A DNA stretch of 64,000 nucleotides, from assembly GCF_024169315.1 (NCBI RefSeq), contig NZ_JALJWR010000001.1, forward strand, positions 6,471,529 to 6,535,528, given 5' to 3'. Of the stretch, positions 23,979 to 33,405 are shown piece by piece; position 1 is the stretch's first letter, and each line of letters begins with the position of its first letter. Source of the stretch: Pseudomonas migulae (GTDB taxonomy: Bacteria; Pseudomonadota; Gammaproteobacteria; Pseudomonadales; Pseudomonadaceae). Below the pieces are notes generated by a model that was not told where the DNA came from, made no database searches, and saw nothing but the letters and a program-made list of their open reading frames with translations. The position numbers and the translations under genes are program-made.

Positions 23979-24802
23979 GTCAGCCTCCAGCGCAGCAGGC
24001 GGCTGAGTTGATCGGCGAGCAGCACCAGGACGAGGAACGTCAGCAACAGACTGGCCACTTCGCCGCCGGCGAACATGCGCAACGACAGGTCCATCTGCTG
24101 ACCCAACCCGCCGGCGCCGACAAACCCCATCACCACCGAGGCACGGATCGCGCATTCCCAGCGATACACCGTGTACGACAGCAGCTCCGCCGAGACATTG
24201 GGCAGGATCCCGTAGAAAAACGCCGCCAGCCGACCACTGCCGGACTGCAACAACGCATGGGCCGGGCGTTGATCCACCGACTCGAAAATTTCCGCGTAGA
24301 CCTTGCCCAGCATGCCGCTGTAGGTAATCGCGATCGCCAGCACCCCGGCGGTCGGGCCAAGGCCGACGGCACGCACGAACAGCAGGGCCCAGACGATTTC
24401 CGGCACGCTGCGCAGGAAAATCAGCAGACCGCGCACCGGCCAGCGCAGCAGTTGACCCCAGTAACTCGGGCGCCCCGCGCGCGACGCCGCCGACAACGAC
24501 AGCGCACGACTGGCCAACAGGCTGGCGGGAATCGCCAACAGCAACGCCAGGGCCATGCCAGCCGTGGCGATGGCCAGGGTTTGCAGGGTGGCTTGCAGCA
24601 ACAACTCGATGAACGCCGCGTCATGTGCCGGGGGCCAGAAGGCGGACACGAACCGGCCGATTTCACTCTGGCTGTCACTCGCGACCAGCACGCCGAGGTC
24701 CAGCTCGCTGTAGTGGATGCCGGGCCAGAGCAAGGCGATGGCCAAAAGGCTGAGCAGTAGACGCGGCAGGGCCGCGGGATCGCGGGTGTCGGACGTCAGC
24801 AT
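23975..24802 (-). CDS. PhnE-type ABC permease (first)
   Basis: 275 residues with a cytoplasmic N-terminus and about six helices; permease loop [19 protein letters not shown] and [21 protein letters not shown] mirror those of the second permease, so the two form a heterodimeric channel. Start 24802 overlaps the end of the ATPase gene by seven bases, as expected of a tight operon. Confidence 0.85.
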   Translation of the reverse strand: MLTSDTRDPAALPRLLLSLLAIALLWPGIHYSELDLGVLVASDSQSEIGRFVSAFWPPAHDAAFIELLLQATLQTLAIATAGMALALLLAIPASLLASRALSLSAASRAGRPSYWGQLLRWPVRGLLIFLRSVPEIVWALLFVRAVGLGPTAGVLAIAITYSGMLGKVYAEIFESVDQRPAHALLQSGSGRLAAFFYGILPNVSAELLSYTVYRWECAIRASVVMGFVGAGGLGQQMDLSLRMFAGGEVASLLLTFLVLVLLADQLSRLLRWRLT

Positions 24803-25593
24803 CGGGGAATCTGCACACTCAAGTGAGCGGGCGGCACTGGCGAGCGCTCCAGCTGCTCGTTGGCGTAGAGCGCGTCGAGCTGCTCGCGGTCGACGGCGCT
24901 GGCCGGCAGGTCGAACAGAATCTGCCCGTCACGCAGGCCGATGATCCGCGAGAAGTGCGCCAGGGCCAGCTCCACCGCGTGCAGGCTGGCGACCAGCGTG
25001 ACGTTGTGCTCCCGGGCATGGCGGCAGAGCACCGACAGCGTGTGCTCGGCCAGCACCGGGTCCATCGCCGAGACCGGCTCATCGGCCAGCAACACCTCGG
25101 GCGCTTGATACAACACCCGGGCAATGCCCACGCGCTGCAACTGTCCGCCGGACAACTGCTGGCATTGCGTGAACAGTTTGTCGCTCAGGTCCAGCCGGGC
25201 GAGGGCGGCACGCGCCCCCGGAATATCCAGCGGATAGAGCAAATTCAGCAGGCTCTTGCCCAACCCCCATTGCCCCAGCTTGCCGGCCAGAACCGCCGTG
25301 ACCACACGCTGGCGCGGTGGCAACGGCGGCGCTTGATGGATCAAACCGATGCGTGCGCGCAGGCGCTGACGCTGACCGGCCGACAGCTGCCAGGCACGTT
25401 CGCCGAGCACTTGCAGCTCGCCGTCGCCCGGTTTCAGCGCGGTGGCCAGCAGGTTGAGCAGGCTCGATTTGCCCGCGCCGGACGGGCCGATAATGGCGAC
25501 CTGTTCGCGGGCGCCGATGTGCAAATCCACGCCACGCAGCGCCTGAACGCCGTTGGCGTGGGTGAGGCTGACCTGGGTCAGGTGCAATGTCAT
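24796..25593 (-). CDS. PhnC-type ABC transporter ATPase
   Basis: 265 residues. Walker [10 protein letters not shown] (about residues 37-45), signature [15 protein letters not shown], Walker [14 protein letters not shown] and the switch His in VASLHAVE are all intact. Cytoplasmic ATPase partner of the two PhnE-like permeases. The start overlaps the stop of the binding-protein gene (ATGA). Confidence 0.9.
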   Translation of the reverse strand: MTLHLTQVSLTHANGVQALRGVDLHIGAREQVAIIGPSGAGKSSLLNLLATALKPGDGELQVLGERAWQLSAGQRQRLRARIGLIHQAPPLPPRQRVVTAVLAGKLGQWGLGKSLLNLLYPLDIPGARAALARLDLSDKLFTQCQQLSGGQLQRVGIARVLYQAPEVLLADEPVSAMDPVLAEHTLSVLCRHAREHNVTLVASLHAVELALAHFSRIIGLRDGQILFDLPASAVDREQLDALYANEQLERSPVPPAHLSVQIPRC

Positions 25594-26441
25594 TTGAGTA
25601 GTTCGGCGGCGCGTGCGGCTTCCTCGATGCCCTTGTAGTTTTCCGGGCTGGTTTCGATGAAACGGCTGGCGGCCTGCAAATCGAGAATTTCCTTGTCCTT
25701 CGGCTTCGCCGGATCAAGTGCGAGGAACGCGGCTTTGATCTTGGCCGCCAGCGCCGGGTCGAGGGTCCCGCGCACCGTCCAGTTGTAGTCGAAGTAAGCC
25801 GGGGTGGTCGCAAACACCTTGACCTTGTTGGTGTCGACCTTGCCGGCCGCGACCAGTTTTTCCCAGACGCTGGCGTTCAGCACCCCGGCGTCGACCTTGC
25901 CGGCCTGGACCCAGGCGACCGTGGCGTCATGCGCACCGGAATAGCCGACGCGGCTGAAGTAGGTTTCCGGCTTGATGCCGTCCTTCAGCATGAAGTAACG
26001 CGGCATCAGACTGCCCGACGTGGAAGACACCGAGCCGAAGGCAAAGGTCTTGCCCTTGAGGTCGGCGAGGGATTTGACGGCGGGATCGGCGGTGATGAAC
26101 TTGCTGGTGAACTGCGCATCCTGCTCGCGTTGTACCAGTGGAATCGCGTTGCCGGTTTTCAGGCGTGCCTGCACGAACGTGAAACCGCCGAGCCAGGCCA
26201 TATCGATCCGGTCAGTGGCCAGCGCCTCGACCACGGCCGGGTAGTCACTGACGGGCACGAACTCGACCTTCATGCCCAATTGCTGCTCCAGATAGGCGCC
26301 CAGCGGCTTGAATTTACGCAGCAGTTCAGTGGGCGCTTCATCGGGAATCGCGCTGACTTTCAGGGTCTCGGCGGCCTGCGACAGCAGGGTGCAAAAAGAC
26401 AGGGCCAGGCCGGCAGTCAATGCCAGGGTACGTTTGAGCAT
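25590..26441 (-). CDS. PhnD-type periplasmic binding protein (putative selenate/phosphonate importer)
   Basis: 283 residues with a Sec signal ([19 protein letters not shown]) and the PhnD fold: [58 protein letters not shown]. In Pseudomonas this subgroup, with the AIPDEAPTE start, is the one annotated from context as a putative selenate transporter rather than true phosphonate PhnD. ATG 26441 has GGAGAA five bases upstream; the frame opens earlier at 26459. First gene of the ABC operon; no phn lyase or selenium genes are in the window, so the substrate stays open. Confidence 0.85.
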   Translation of the reverse strand: MLKRTLALTAGLALSFCTLLSQAAETLKVSAIPDEAPTELLRKFKPLGAYLEQQLGMKVEFVPVSDYPAVVEALATDRIDMAWLGGFTFVQARLKTGNAIPLVQREQDAQFTSKFITADPAVKSLADLKGKTFAFGSVSSTSGSLMPRYFMLKDGIKPETYFSRVGYSGAHDATVAWVQAGKVDAGVLNASVWEKLVAAGKVDTNKVKVFATTPAYFDYNWTVRGTLDPALAAKIKAAFLALDPAKPKDKEILDLQAASRFIETSPENYKGIEEAARAAELLK

Positions 26442-26740
26442 GGAAATTCTCCGGTGCATTTACGGAACACTATAGAGGTGCGCCGGGCACACGCAGGTGA
26501 CGGCAAGGCGCTTTTGTGAGGTTAGACGAGCGTAGCGGGGCAGATTGCTTCAGGCCTTGGTGCAAGTGTGACGTGGATGTCAGCCAGGGGGAAGCCGAGG
26601 CGGTAAATACCGTTCGTCGGTGAGGTGCGTTATCACCTGTTGACACCCGTGCGTGTTTGCGTGAATATTAATCCATCGCACACGACACAATCGAACGCGA
26701 CAAGAAATCAAACCCCATTGCACCGTAGAGGATTCACCCC
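26442..26740. promoter_or_regulatory. divergent promoter region of the ABC operon and ohr
   Basis: About 299 bases. ATCGCACACGA at 26675-26685 resembles the palindrome before the second ohr gene and may be an operator. No coding sequence is seen. Confidence 0.45.
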
Positions 26741-27193
26741 ATGAGCAAGATCGAAAAAGTCCTGGCCACCGGCAAAACTCACACCACCGCCAGCGCTGCC
26801 GGCAACACCTCGCGCGGTCACAATGGCAGCCTCGACATCACCCTGTCGACGCCGGGCACTGCCAAGCCAGCCCACGTATTCGCCGCGACCCAGCCGCACC
26901 CGACGGCCGAGCAATTGTTCGCCGGTGCATGGTCGGCTTGCTACACCGCAGCGGTCGGTCTGGTGGCCAATGACTTGAACGTGGTGCTGCCGGCGGATCT
27001 GTCGGTCGACATCGAAGTCGATCTGGGGCAGGGCGGTGCGGAATACTTCCTTCAAGCCCGACTGACACTGCGTGTACCTGGCCTGTCCCACGAGATCGCG
27101 ACGACCCTGGCGCACACCGCCGACCAGATCTGTCCGTACTCGAAAGCGACCCGCGGCAACATCGACGTGGCACTGAATGTCCTTACCGTTTAA
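26741..27193 (+). CDS. ohr: organic hydroperoxide resistance protein (first copy)
   Basis: 150 residues, OsmC/Ohr family. The redox cysteines are visible in GAWSACYTAAVG (peroxidatic Cys) and ADQICPYSKATRGNIDV (resolving Cys). Cytoplasmic dimer reducing organic and lipid hydroperoxides with lipoyl-linked electrons. It differs from the next gene at about 22 of 150 positions, so they are recent tandem duplicates. No ohrR gene is adjacent. Confidence 0.92.
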   Translation: MSKIEKVLATGKTHTTASAAGNTSRGHNGSLDITLSTPGTAKPAHVFAATQPHPTAEQLFAGAWSACYTAAVGLVANDLNVVLPADLSVDIEVDLGQGGAEYFLQARLTLRVPGLSHEIATTLAHTADQICPYSKATRGNIDVALNVLTV

Positions 27194-27212
27194 GCCTTTT
27201 TTTAATCTCACA

Positions 27213-27230
27213 TATATCGCGTGCGATAAA
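27213..27230. promoter_or_regulatory. palindromic operator candidate before the second ohr
   Basis: TATCGC-GT-GCGATA (27215-27228), perfect six-base arms, located 37 bases before the second ohr start. A related ATCGCACACGA precedes the first ohr. A MarR/OhrR-type site is the natural guess. Confidence 0.55.
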
Positions 27231-27264
27231 AGCGCATACGAAAACAAATCTTGAGGAAATCATC

Positions 27265-27717
27265 ATGAGCAAGATCGAAAAAGTACTGGTCACCGGCAAA
27301 ACCCACACCACCGTCAGCGCCGCTGGCAAGACCTCGCGCGGCCATAGCGGCAGCCTCGACATCGTGCTGTCGTCGCCCGGCAGCGCCACACCGGCCCATG
27401 TGTTCTCGAACACCCAGCCGCACCCGACTGCCGAGCAACTGTTCGCCGGCGCCTGGTCTGCGTGCTACACCGCAGCGGTCGGGCTGGTGGCCAAGGACCT
27501 GAACGTGACACTGCCGGCGGACACGTCCGTGGAGATCGAAGTCGATCTGGGCCAGACCGGCCAGGCGTATTTCCTGCAGGCTCGATTGACCCTGCGTGTG
27601 CCCGGTCTGTCGAACGAGATCGCAACGAAGCTGGCGCACACGGCCGACCAGATCTGCCCGTACTCGAAAGCCACCCGCGGCAACATCGACGTGGCACTGA
27701 ACGTCATCACCGAGTGA
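27265..27717 (+). CDS. ohr: organic hydroperoxide resistance protein (second copy)
   Basis: 150 residues with the same two catalytic cysteines (SACYTAA, QICPYSK) and family-typical ending RGNIDVALNV. It has its own AGGA ribosome site and a palindrome in the 71-bp gap after the first copy, so it can be transcribed independently. Function as for the first copy; divergence is concentrated in surface positions such as the N-terminal 40 residues. Confidence 0.92.
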   Translation: MSKIEKVLVTGKTHTTVSAAGKTSRGHSGSLDIVLSSPGSATPAHVFSNTQPHPTAEQLFAGAWSACYTAAVGLVAKDLNVTLPADTSVEIEVDLGQTGQAYFLQARLTLRVPGLSNEIATKLAHTADQICPYSKATRGNIDVALNVITE

Positions 27718-27840
27718 TGCGACAGGACTCGACGGCGCCACGTGGCTGGCGCCGGACGAGTTCACGCCATTGCAAAAAAACGGTGGTGAAAGGGTGCAAC
27801 AACCTGATCAAATCAGTGGGAGCCCCGTTCGGAGAATCCC

Positions 27841-28410
27841 ATGAATCCTCGATTGCCACCTTTCGCCGCATGGGTTGTCGCGCTCACCTTCGGCGCCTTG
27901 TCTTGCGCCGATGCCGTCGAATACACGCAGGTCAATTCGACCGCCAGCACCCTTTCGTTCACTTACAACCAATTCAGTTCGCGGGTCTATGGCACGTTCA
28001 GCCAATTCGAGGGCACGCTGGATTTCGACACAACAAACCCCGCAGCAGCCCACGCCGCGCTGACGATCCAGCTCGACAGCATCGATGCCGGCAGCAGTGA
28101 CGCCAACGAAGAACTGAAAAAGCCCGCCTGGTTCGACACCGCGAATTCGCCAGTGGCGACGTTTGAGTCGACCGCTGTGAAATCACTGGGCAACAACCGC
28201 TTTTCGATCAGCGGCAAACTCACGCTCAGGGGCATCACCCGCGTGGTGGAAGTGCCTGTGCAGCTGAAAGCCGAGAACGCCATCGGCATCTTCGATGGCC
28301 AGCTGACGCTGAAACGCAGCGATTTCAAAATAGGCGAGGGCGAGTGGGCGGACACCGTGGTTTCCGACGATATCAACATCCGGTTTCGCATGGTTGCGCC
28401 GCAGCGGTAG
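27841..28410 (+). CDS. YceI-family periplasmic protein
   Basis: 189 residues with a Sec signal ending near LSCADAVEY. The YceI lipocalin-like barrel is recognisable by STLSFTYNQFSSRVYGTFSQFEGTLDFD, KPAWFDTANSPVATFEST, GKLTLRGITRVVEVPV and TLKRSDFKIGEGEWAD. Members bind isoprenoid-type lipids such as polyprenyl or quinone precursors. ATG 27841 has GGAGA five bases upstream. It stands alone downstream of the ohr pair. Confidence 0.88.
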   Translation: MNPRLPPFAAWVVALTFGALSCADAVEYTQVNSTASTLSFTYNQFSSRVYGTFSQFEGTLDFDTTNPAAAHAALTIQLDSIDAGSSDANEELKKPAWFDTANSPVATFESTAVKSLGNNRFSISGKLTLRGITRVVEVPVQLKAENAIGIFDGQLTLKRSDFKIGEGEWADTVVSDDINIRFRMVAPQR

Positions 28411-28529
28411 TCGTTGAGCGGCGTCTGAAGTTTCTGATCTGTCGCGGCTTTTCGTCGCTTGCCCTGCCATGGTTTTACTGTCATCGTTTACGCGACTGGT
28501 AATCTTTCTTATTTGAGAAATTTTTTCGT

Positions 28530-29075
28530 ATGCGCGATTTTTCCGTGGCTGATGACGATTTCGCCCGTCGTCAGCGGACATTCACCGACCTCTACAGCAA
28601 TCACCATTCCTGGTTGCATGGCTGGCTACGGAAAAAACTCGGGTGCTCGCACCGCGCGGCCGATCTGGCCCATGACGCGTTCATTCGTGTGCTGACTCTC
28701 GCTGAACCTCACACCATCAAGGAACCGCGTGCCTTCCTGGCGACGATGGCGGGGCGCTTGCTGATCGATGGCGCCCGCCGTCGGCGCATCGAGCAGGCGT
28801 ACCTCGAGGCGCTGGCGATTCAGGCCCATGACGCTGGAATGCCCGACCCCGAAGCGATCCATGTCGCGCTTGAAGCACTGGAAAAAATCGCCGTGATGCT
28901 CGCCGGGTTGCCGGCGAAATCCCGCGAAGCCTTCCTGCTCAGCCGACTCGACGGCCTCACGTACAGCGAGATCGCGATTGAATTGAAGGTGTCGGCGAGT
29001 ACGGTCAAGAACTACGTCGCGAGTGCACTCGTCCACTGCTACAACACCTTGTACGGGGCGGATCAGCCGTCGTGA
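28530..29075 (+). CDS. ECF sigma factor, FecI-like (unit 1)
   Basis: 181 residues. Region 2 is visible in LYSNHHSWLHGWLRKKLG and AADLAHDAFIRVL, region 4 in LPAKSREAFLLSRLDGLTYSEIAIELKVSASTVKNYVA. FecI-type ECF factors are released by iron-siderophore signalling and direct transcription of the linked receptor. The start overlaps no upstream gene; its stop overlaps the GTG of the FecR gene. An AT-rich TAATCTTTCTTATTTGAGAA in front may be a weak Fur site. Confidence 0.88.
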   Translation: MRDFSVADDDFARRQRTFTDLYSNHHSWLHGWLRKKLGCSHRAADLAHDAFIRVLTLAEPHTIKEPRAFLATMAGRLLIDGARRRRIEQAYLEALAIQAHDAGMPDPEAIHVALEALEKIAVMLAGLPAKSREAFLLSRLDGLTYSEIAIELKVSASTVKNYVASALVHCYNTLYGADQPS

Positions 29076-30031
29076 CGAGCATTCATCCACCTTCCGAACA
29101 GATGATCAACGAGGCGGCGTACTGGTTGACGCTGTTGCACGACGATCTGGCCACTGACGCGGACCGCGAGGCCTTCGATGCCTGGCGCGATGCCGACCCG
29201 CGACACGCGGTTGCCCTGGAGCGCATGCGTTCGCTGTGGGGCAGTTTCGATGAGCTACCGGCCGCCCCCGCACGTGTTGCCCTCAAGCATGCCTTTGCCC
29301 GTCGGGGCTCGACGGCGTCGAGTCGTGGGGTTCAGGCCATTGCGTTGCTGGGTGTGTTGGTCTGTGGCTGGATCGGACTGGACAACATGCCGGTGTGGTT
29401 TGCCGATCAGCGCACCAGCGTGGGTGAGCGGCGCGAGGTGGCGCTCTCGGACGGCAGCCATATCCAGCTCAACAGCAACTCGGCGGTGGACGTGAAGTTT
29501 GACGGGCAGCAGCGCGTGATCGAGTTGCTGGCCGGGGAGTTGTGGGTGGAAGTCGCCAAGGACGCCAAGCGACCGTTCGTGGTGCGCACCGATCAAGGCA
29601 CCGCGACGGCGCTGGGCACGCGTTATCTGGTGCAGCGCGCAGCCGATGGTTCCACCGTGGTCAGCGTGCTCGAGTCTGTCGTTGCCGCTCAACCGAACGG
29701 TGCCGCAGCGGTGAAACTCAAGGCTGGAGAGAAAACCACGCTCAAGGATGGCCGGGTGCAAACCCCTCAGCCCATCGGTAACACCGACCCGGATGCCTGG
29801 ACCCGAGGCCTGCTCAAGGTCGATGACCAACCCCTGAGCGAAGTGCTTCAGGCCCTCGCCAGCTATCGCCACGGTCTGGTGCGTTTCGACGAACAGGCGT
29901 TGCAAGGGTTGCGTGTTTCCGGGGTATTCCGCCTTGACGACACAGACGCAGCGCTCGCGACACTGGCCGACAACCTGCCGATCACCGTCGAGCACTTCAC
30001 CGATTTGCTGGTGGTGATCAAACCCCTCTGA
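29072..30031 (+). CDS. FecR-type anti-sigma/sigma regulator (unit 1)
   Basis: 319 residues: a cytoplasmic N-terminal FecR domain (EAAYWLTLLHDDLATDADREAFDAWRDADPRH), one membrane helix (AIALLGVLVCGWIGLDN, about residues 89-105) and a periplasmic FecR domain (GERREVALSDGSHIQLNSNSAVDV) ending in an STN-like SASYRH-type segment. GTG 29072 overlaps the sigma gene stop by four bases, indicating coupling. It should relay receptor occupancy to the sigma factor. Confidence 0.88.
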   Translation: MTSIHPPSEQMINEAAYWLTLLHDDLATDADREAFDAWRDADPRHAVALERMRSLWGSFDELPAAPARVALKHAFARRGSTASSRGVQAIALLGVLVCGWIGLDNMPVWFADQRTSVGERREVALSDGSHIQLNSNSAVDVKFDGQQRVIELLAGELWVEVAKDAKRPFVVRTDQGTATALGTRYLVQRAADGSTVVSVLESVVAAQPNGAAAVKLKAGEKTTLKDGRVQTPQPIGNTDPDAWTRGLLKVDDQPLSEVLQALASYRHGLVRFDEQALQGLRVSGVFRLDDTDAALATLADNLPITVEHFTDLLVVIKPL

Positions 30032-30040
30032 CACCCCAAC

Positions 30041-30143
30041 CTGTAGGAGCGAGCTTGCTCGCGATGGACGTTAACGAAGACGCGTACTTTCTGAATGAAC
30101 GAGGCGTTCTTGAGTCCATCGCGGGCAAGCCTCGCTCCTACAG
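30041..30143. repeat. paired REP elements
   Basis: CTGTAGGAGCGAGCTTGCTC.. and its inverted partner ..GCAAGCCTCGCTCCTACAG face each other over ~100 bp between fecR and the receptor gene, able to form a long hairpin. Confidence 0.85.
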
Positions 30144-30166
30144 GTTTGGCCCTACAAAAAAATATT

Positions 30167-30185
30167 AATGCAAATCGCTCGCATT
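30167..30185. promoter_or_regulatory. candidate Fur box / ECF promoter region of receptor 1
   Basis: AATGCAAATCGCTCGCATT is a near-perfect 19-bp palindrome (AATGCxAATCG type) 65 bases before the receptor start. It resembles iron-regulated operators; it may instead be part of the sigma-dependent promoter. Confidence 0.6.
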
Positions 30186-30249
30186 CGTTGTCTGTTTTTT
30201 CGACATGGCCGTCATGGTTAGTAACGCCTTCCATTTCGCAGGATTTCCC

Positions 30250-32745
30250 ATGTCACGCTTTGCTCGTCCGTTGCATCCACTGGCGCTTTCAGTGGCGATG
30301 GCTTTTGTCGCGGTGCCGCTGCTGGCGGCCGAATCGCCGGTCGCTGGTGCACAAACCAGTGCTGTACGCAGTTTTTCAATTCCGGCCGGGGATTTGAGTC
30401 AGGCGCTGAACAGCCTGGCAGAGCAGGCGGGGCTGGTGTTGGCCTTCGACCCGGCGTTGACGCGGGGCAAACGCAGCACTGGCCTGAACGGGCCATTCAG
30501 CACGGGCGACGCACTCGCGCAATTGCTGCGGGGCAGCGGTCTGAGTGCCGTGGCGCTGTCGGCGACGCGCTATCGCATCGAGCCGGCGCCCGAGGCGGTC
30601 GAAGGTTCGCTGGAGTTGCAGGCCACCAACATCAACGGCGCGTATCAAAGCGAGAGTCCGACCGGCCCGGTGGCGGGTTACGTCGCGACGCGTGCGTTGT
30701 CGGCGACCAAGACCGATACCGCGCTGAACGAAACGCCGCAATCGATATCCGTGGTCACCAAGGACCAGATGCGTGCCCAGGGCGCGGAAAATCTCAACCA
30801 GATCTTGCGTTACACCGCCGGAGTGATTCCCGAAACCCGTGGCTCTACCGCCTCGCGACTGGATCAGATGACCATCCGTGGTTTTTCCCCGGCGGTCTAT
30901 CTGGACGGCTTGCGCATGCCGGGCAGTCGCGACGCCTCGCCGCAAAAAGACTCGTTTGACCTGGAGCGCGTGGACGTTTTGCGCGGGCCATCGTCGGTGC
31001 TGTACGGGCAGGCCAGCCCCAGCGGTGTGGTGAACATGGTCAGCAAGCGGCCGCTGGATACGCCGTTCCATGAAATAGGCGTCGAGTACGGCACCTTCAA
31101 CAAGAAGCGCACAACCTTCGACTTGAGCGGCCCGCTCGATGATCAAGGCGTTTACTCCTATCGCCTGGCCGGTCTGTACGATGAGGCCGATGGCCAACTC
31201 GAACACACCGAAACCCAGCGTCAGTCCATTTCATCGGCCTTCACCTGGCGCCCAAGCGATGACACGTCACTGACGCTGCTGGGGCATTTCCAGAAGGACC
31301 CGAAGGCGGCCTCGTACGGCTCGACACCGGCGTGGGGCTCGGTGCTGGACAGCCCGACCGGGCGTGACATCGACGTCGATTTCTATGACGGCGACAAGGA
31401 TTTCGAGAAGAGCGACCGCGAGTATTTCTCCCTCGGTTATCTGTTCGAACACCACATCAACGATGTCTGGACCGTGCGTCAGAACGCGCGTTACCTGCGC
31501 AGCGAAGGCGTTTATCGCAGCCTCTACAACAGCAACCTGCGCGCCGATTACCGCACCGCCAACCGGTCGACCATTGCCACCGACGTCGACCTGGATGCCT
31601 ACACCCTGGATAACCAGGTGCAGGCCAAATTCGACACCGGACCGGTGCAACACACGGTGCTGTTCGGTGGTGATTATCAGAACACCAGCACCGATACCAA
31701 ATCCGGTTTCGGCACGGGGCCGACCCTGAATATCTTTGACCCGGTCTACGGTGTTCCGGTCGTCACGCCGGCGTTCACCAGCGACGCGACGCAGCGTAAC
31801 CAGCAGAAGGGCCTGTACCTGCAAGATCAGATCAAGTGGGACAAATGGGTGTTGCTGCTGGGTGGCCGCTACGACTGGGCGACCAACAACAACAGCTCGC
31901 TGAATCTGCGCAACAACGTCAAGACCAAAACCTCTCTGGACAGCGAGGCGTTCACCGGCCGCGTGGGGCTGGTTTATCTGTTTGATAACGGTCTGTCGCC
32001 GTACGTCAGCTACTCGGAATCGTTCGAACCGCAATCGGGCACCGGCTACGGCGGCTCGGTGTTCAAGCCGACCGAGGGCCAGCAATACGAAGTGGGGATC
32101 AAGTACCAACCGCCAGGCAGCAACAGCTTTATCACCGCGTCGATCTTCGATTTGCGCCAGAGCAACGTGCCGACCCTTGATCCGGATCCGACGCACCTTT
32201 GCGGCACCGGGCGTTGCCAGGAGCAGACGGGTGAAGTGCGTTCCCGTGGCTTTGAACTGGAAGGCAAGGCCAGCCTCAACGACAACCTGGACATCACCGC
32301 TGCGTACGCCTATCTGGACAACCGCATTACCAAGTCCAACAGCACCGTCAACTACGCGCCACTGACCGATATCGCCGTCGGCCCGGCGGTGTCTGCGAAA
32401 GGCACCACCAACTATGGCGTTCCTCGCCACACCGCATCGGTCTGGGCCGATTACACCTTCCATGACGGCGTCGCCAAAGGCTTCGGTGTCGGTGGCGGGG
32501 CGCGTTATGTCGGCTCGTCCTGGGGCGACACGGCCAACACGCTGAAGGTGCCGGGCTATACGTTGCTGGATGCGGCGATCCACTACGACATCCCGCACAT
32601 CAACAGCCTCAAGGACAACCTGCGCCTGGCGCTGAACGCCAGCAACCTCGCCAACAAAGAGTACGTCGCGTCCTGCTACTCCTACTCGTGGTGCTGGTAT
32701 GGCGCACAGCGCACGGTCCAGGCGAGTGCGACGTATCAGTGGTAA
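30250..32745 (+). CDS. TonB-dependent siderophore receptor with signalling domain (unit 1)
   Basis: 831 residues in the outer membrane. Signal peptide ending LLAAESP, then an N-terminal STN signalling domain (FSIPAGDLSQALNSLAEQAGLVLAFDP), plug (TPQSISVVTKDQMRAQGAENLNQILRYTAG; ERVDVLRGPSSVLYGQASPSGVVNMVSKRP) and a 22-strand barrel ending in the aromatic ASATYQW. The C-terminal Cys-containing CYSYSWCWYG loop is like that of hydroxamate receptors (FhuA/FoxA/FhuE group). ATG 30250 follows AGGAT. The STN domain matches the presence of FecR and the ECF factor immediately upstream. The ligand is not determined. Confidence 0.9.
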   Translation: MSRFARPLHPLALSVAMAFVAVPLLAAESPVAGAQTSAVRSFSIPAGDLSQALNSLAEQAGLVLAFDPALTRGKRSTGLNGPFSTGDALAQLLRGSGLSAVALSATRYRIEPAPEAVEGSLELQATNINGAYQSESPTGPVAGYVATRALSATKTDTALNETPQSISVVTKDQMRAQGAENLNQILRYTAGVIPETRGSTASRLDQMTIRGFSPAVYLDGLRMPGSRDASPQKDSFDLERVDVLRGPSSVLYGQASPSGVVNMVSKRPLDTPFHEIGVEYGTFNKKRTTFDLSGPLDDQGVYSYRLAGLYDEADGQLEHTETQRQSISSAFTWRPSDDTSLTLLGHFQKDPKAASYGSTPAWGSVLDSPTGRDIDVDFYDGDKDFEKSDREYFSLGYLFEHHINDVWTVRQNARYLRSEGVYRSLYNSNLRADYRTANRSTIATDVDLDAYTLDNQVQAKFDTGPVQHTVLFGGDYQNTSTDTKSGFGTGPTLNIFDPVYGVPVVTPAFTSDATQRNQQKGLYLQDQIKWDKWVLLLGGRYDWATNNNSSLNLRNNVKTKTSLDSEAFTGRVGLVYLFDNGLSPYVSYSESFEPQSGTGYGGSVFKPTEGQQYEVGIKYQPPGSNSFITASIFDLRQSNVPTLDPDPTHLCGTGRCQEQTGEVRSRGFELEGKASLNDNLDITAAYAYLDNRITKSNSTVNYAPLTDIAVGPAVSAKGTTNYGVPRHTASVWADYTFHDGVAKGFGVGGGARYVGSSWGDTANTLKVPGYTLLDAAIHYDIPHINSLKDNLRLALNASNLANKEYVASCYSYSWCWYGAQRTVQASATYQW

Positions 32746-32845
32746 AACGCCAATCCATGCCCCGTCATCCCTACGGATGCGGGGCGTGTTCACGCCATCG
32801 CAGGAGGCATTGCAGGATCGGTCTTGCAAAAATGCAGTGCCTTGG

Positions 32846-32870
32846 AAGAAAATGAGATTCATTATCAAAT
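32846..32870. promoter_or_regulatory. candidate Fur box of sigma gene 2
   Basis: GAAAATGAGATTCATTATCA (32849-32868) fits the Fur consensus of three adjacent GATAAT-like hexamers, ~25-45 bases before the second ECF sigma gene. Confidence 0.65.
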
Positions 32871-32891
32871 AATCTTCCCCGGGCCTTTTCC

Positions 32892-33401
32892 ATGTCCTCC
32901 GCCGACCTCTCGCTGCAACACGCCGTGCATACGCTTTACGAGGACCATCATTCATGGCTCTGTGGCTGGCTGCGCAAGCGAATCGGTTGCGTCGACAACG
33001 CGGCGGACCTGGCGCAGGACACGTTCATTCGCGTGCTGACCCAGCGCAAGGCGCCGGAACTGCGTGAGCCTCGTGCCTATCTGAGCACGGTCGCGCGCAG
33101 CCTGATGATCGACATGTTCCGCCGTCGAGCGCTGGAGCAGGCCTACCTGGAAACCCTCGCGCTCATCCCGGAACCCGTGGCGTTCTCACCGGAAACCCGC
33201 ACGCTGATTATCGAAACCCTGATGGAAATCGATCGCTTGCTCGACGGCCTCGGTGGTCGCACCCGCGAGATTTTCCTGATGGCGCAGCTCGATGGCCTGA
33301 GCTACGTGGAGATCGGCCGGCGCTTGAGTGTCTCGGTGAATACCGTGAAAAAACACGCGGTGCGCGCCCTGACGCATTGCCTGTTGCTGGTCGAGGATTG
33401 A
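32892..33401 (+). CDS. ECF sigma factor, FecI-like (unit 2)
   Basis: 169 residues with region 2 (LYEDHHSWLCGWLRKRIG, AADLAQDTFIRVLTQ) and region 4 (LGGRTREIFLMAQLDGLSYVEIGRRLSVSVNTVKKH). Strongly similar to the unit 1 sigma factor, so both units derive from the same architecture. The FecR gene follows after four bases. Confidence 0.9.
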   Translation: MSSADLSLQHAVHTLYEDHHSWLCGWLRKRIGCVDNAADLAQDTFIRVLTQRKAPELREPRAYLSTVARSLMIDMFRRRALEQAYLETLALIPEPVAFSPETRTLIIETLMEIDRLLDGLGGRTREIFLMAQLDGLSYVEIGRRLSVSVNTVKKHAVRALTHCLLLVED

Positions 33402-33405
33402 GGCG

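Noticed and set aside
31267..32955. 562-residue antisense frame to the TonB receptor
   Set aside because: Shadow frame of a GC-rich gene; no ribosome site or recognisable motif.
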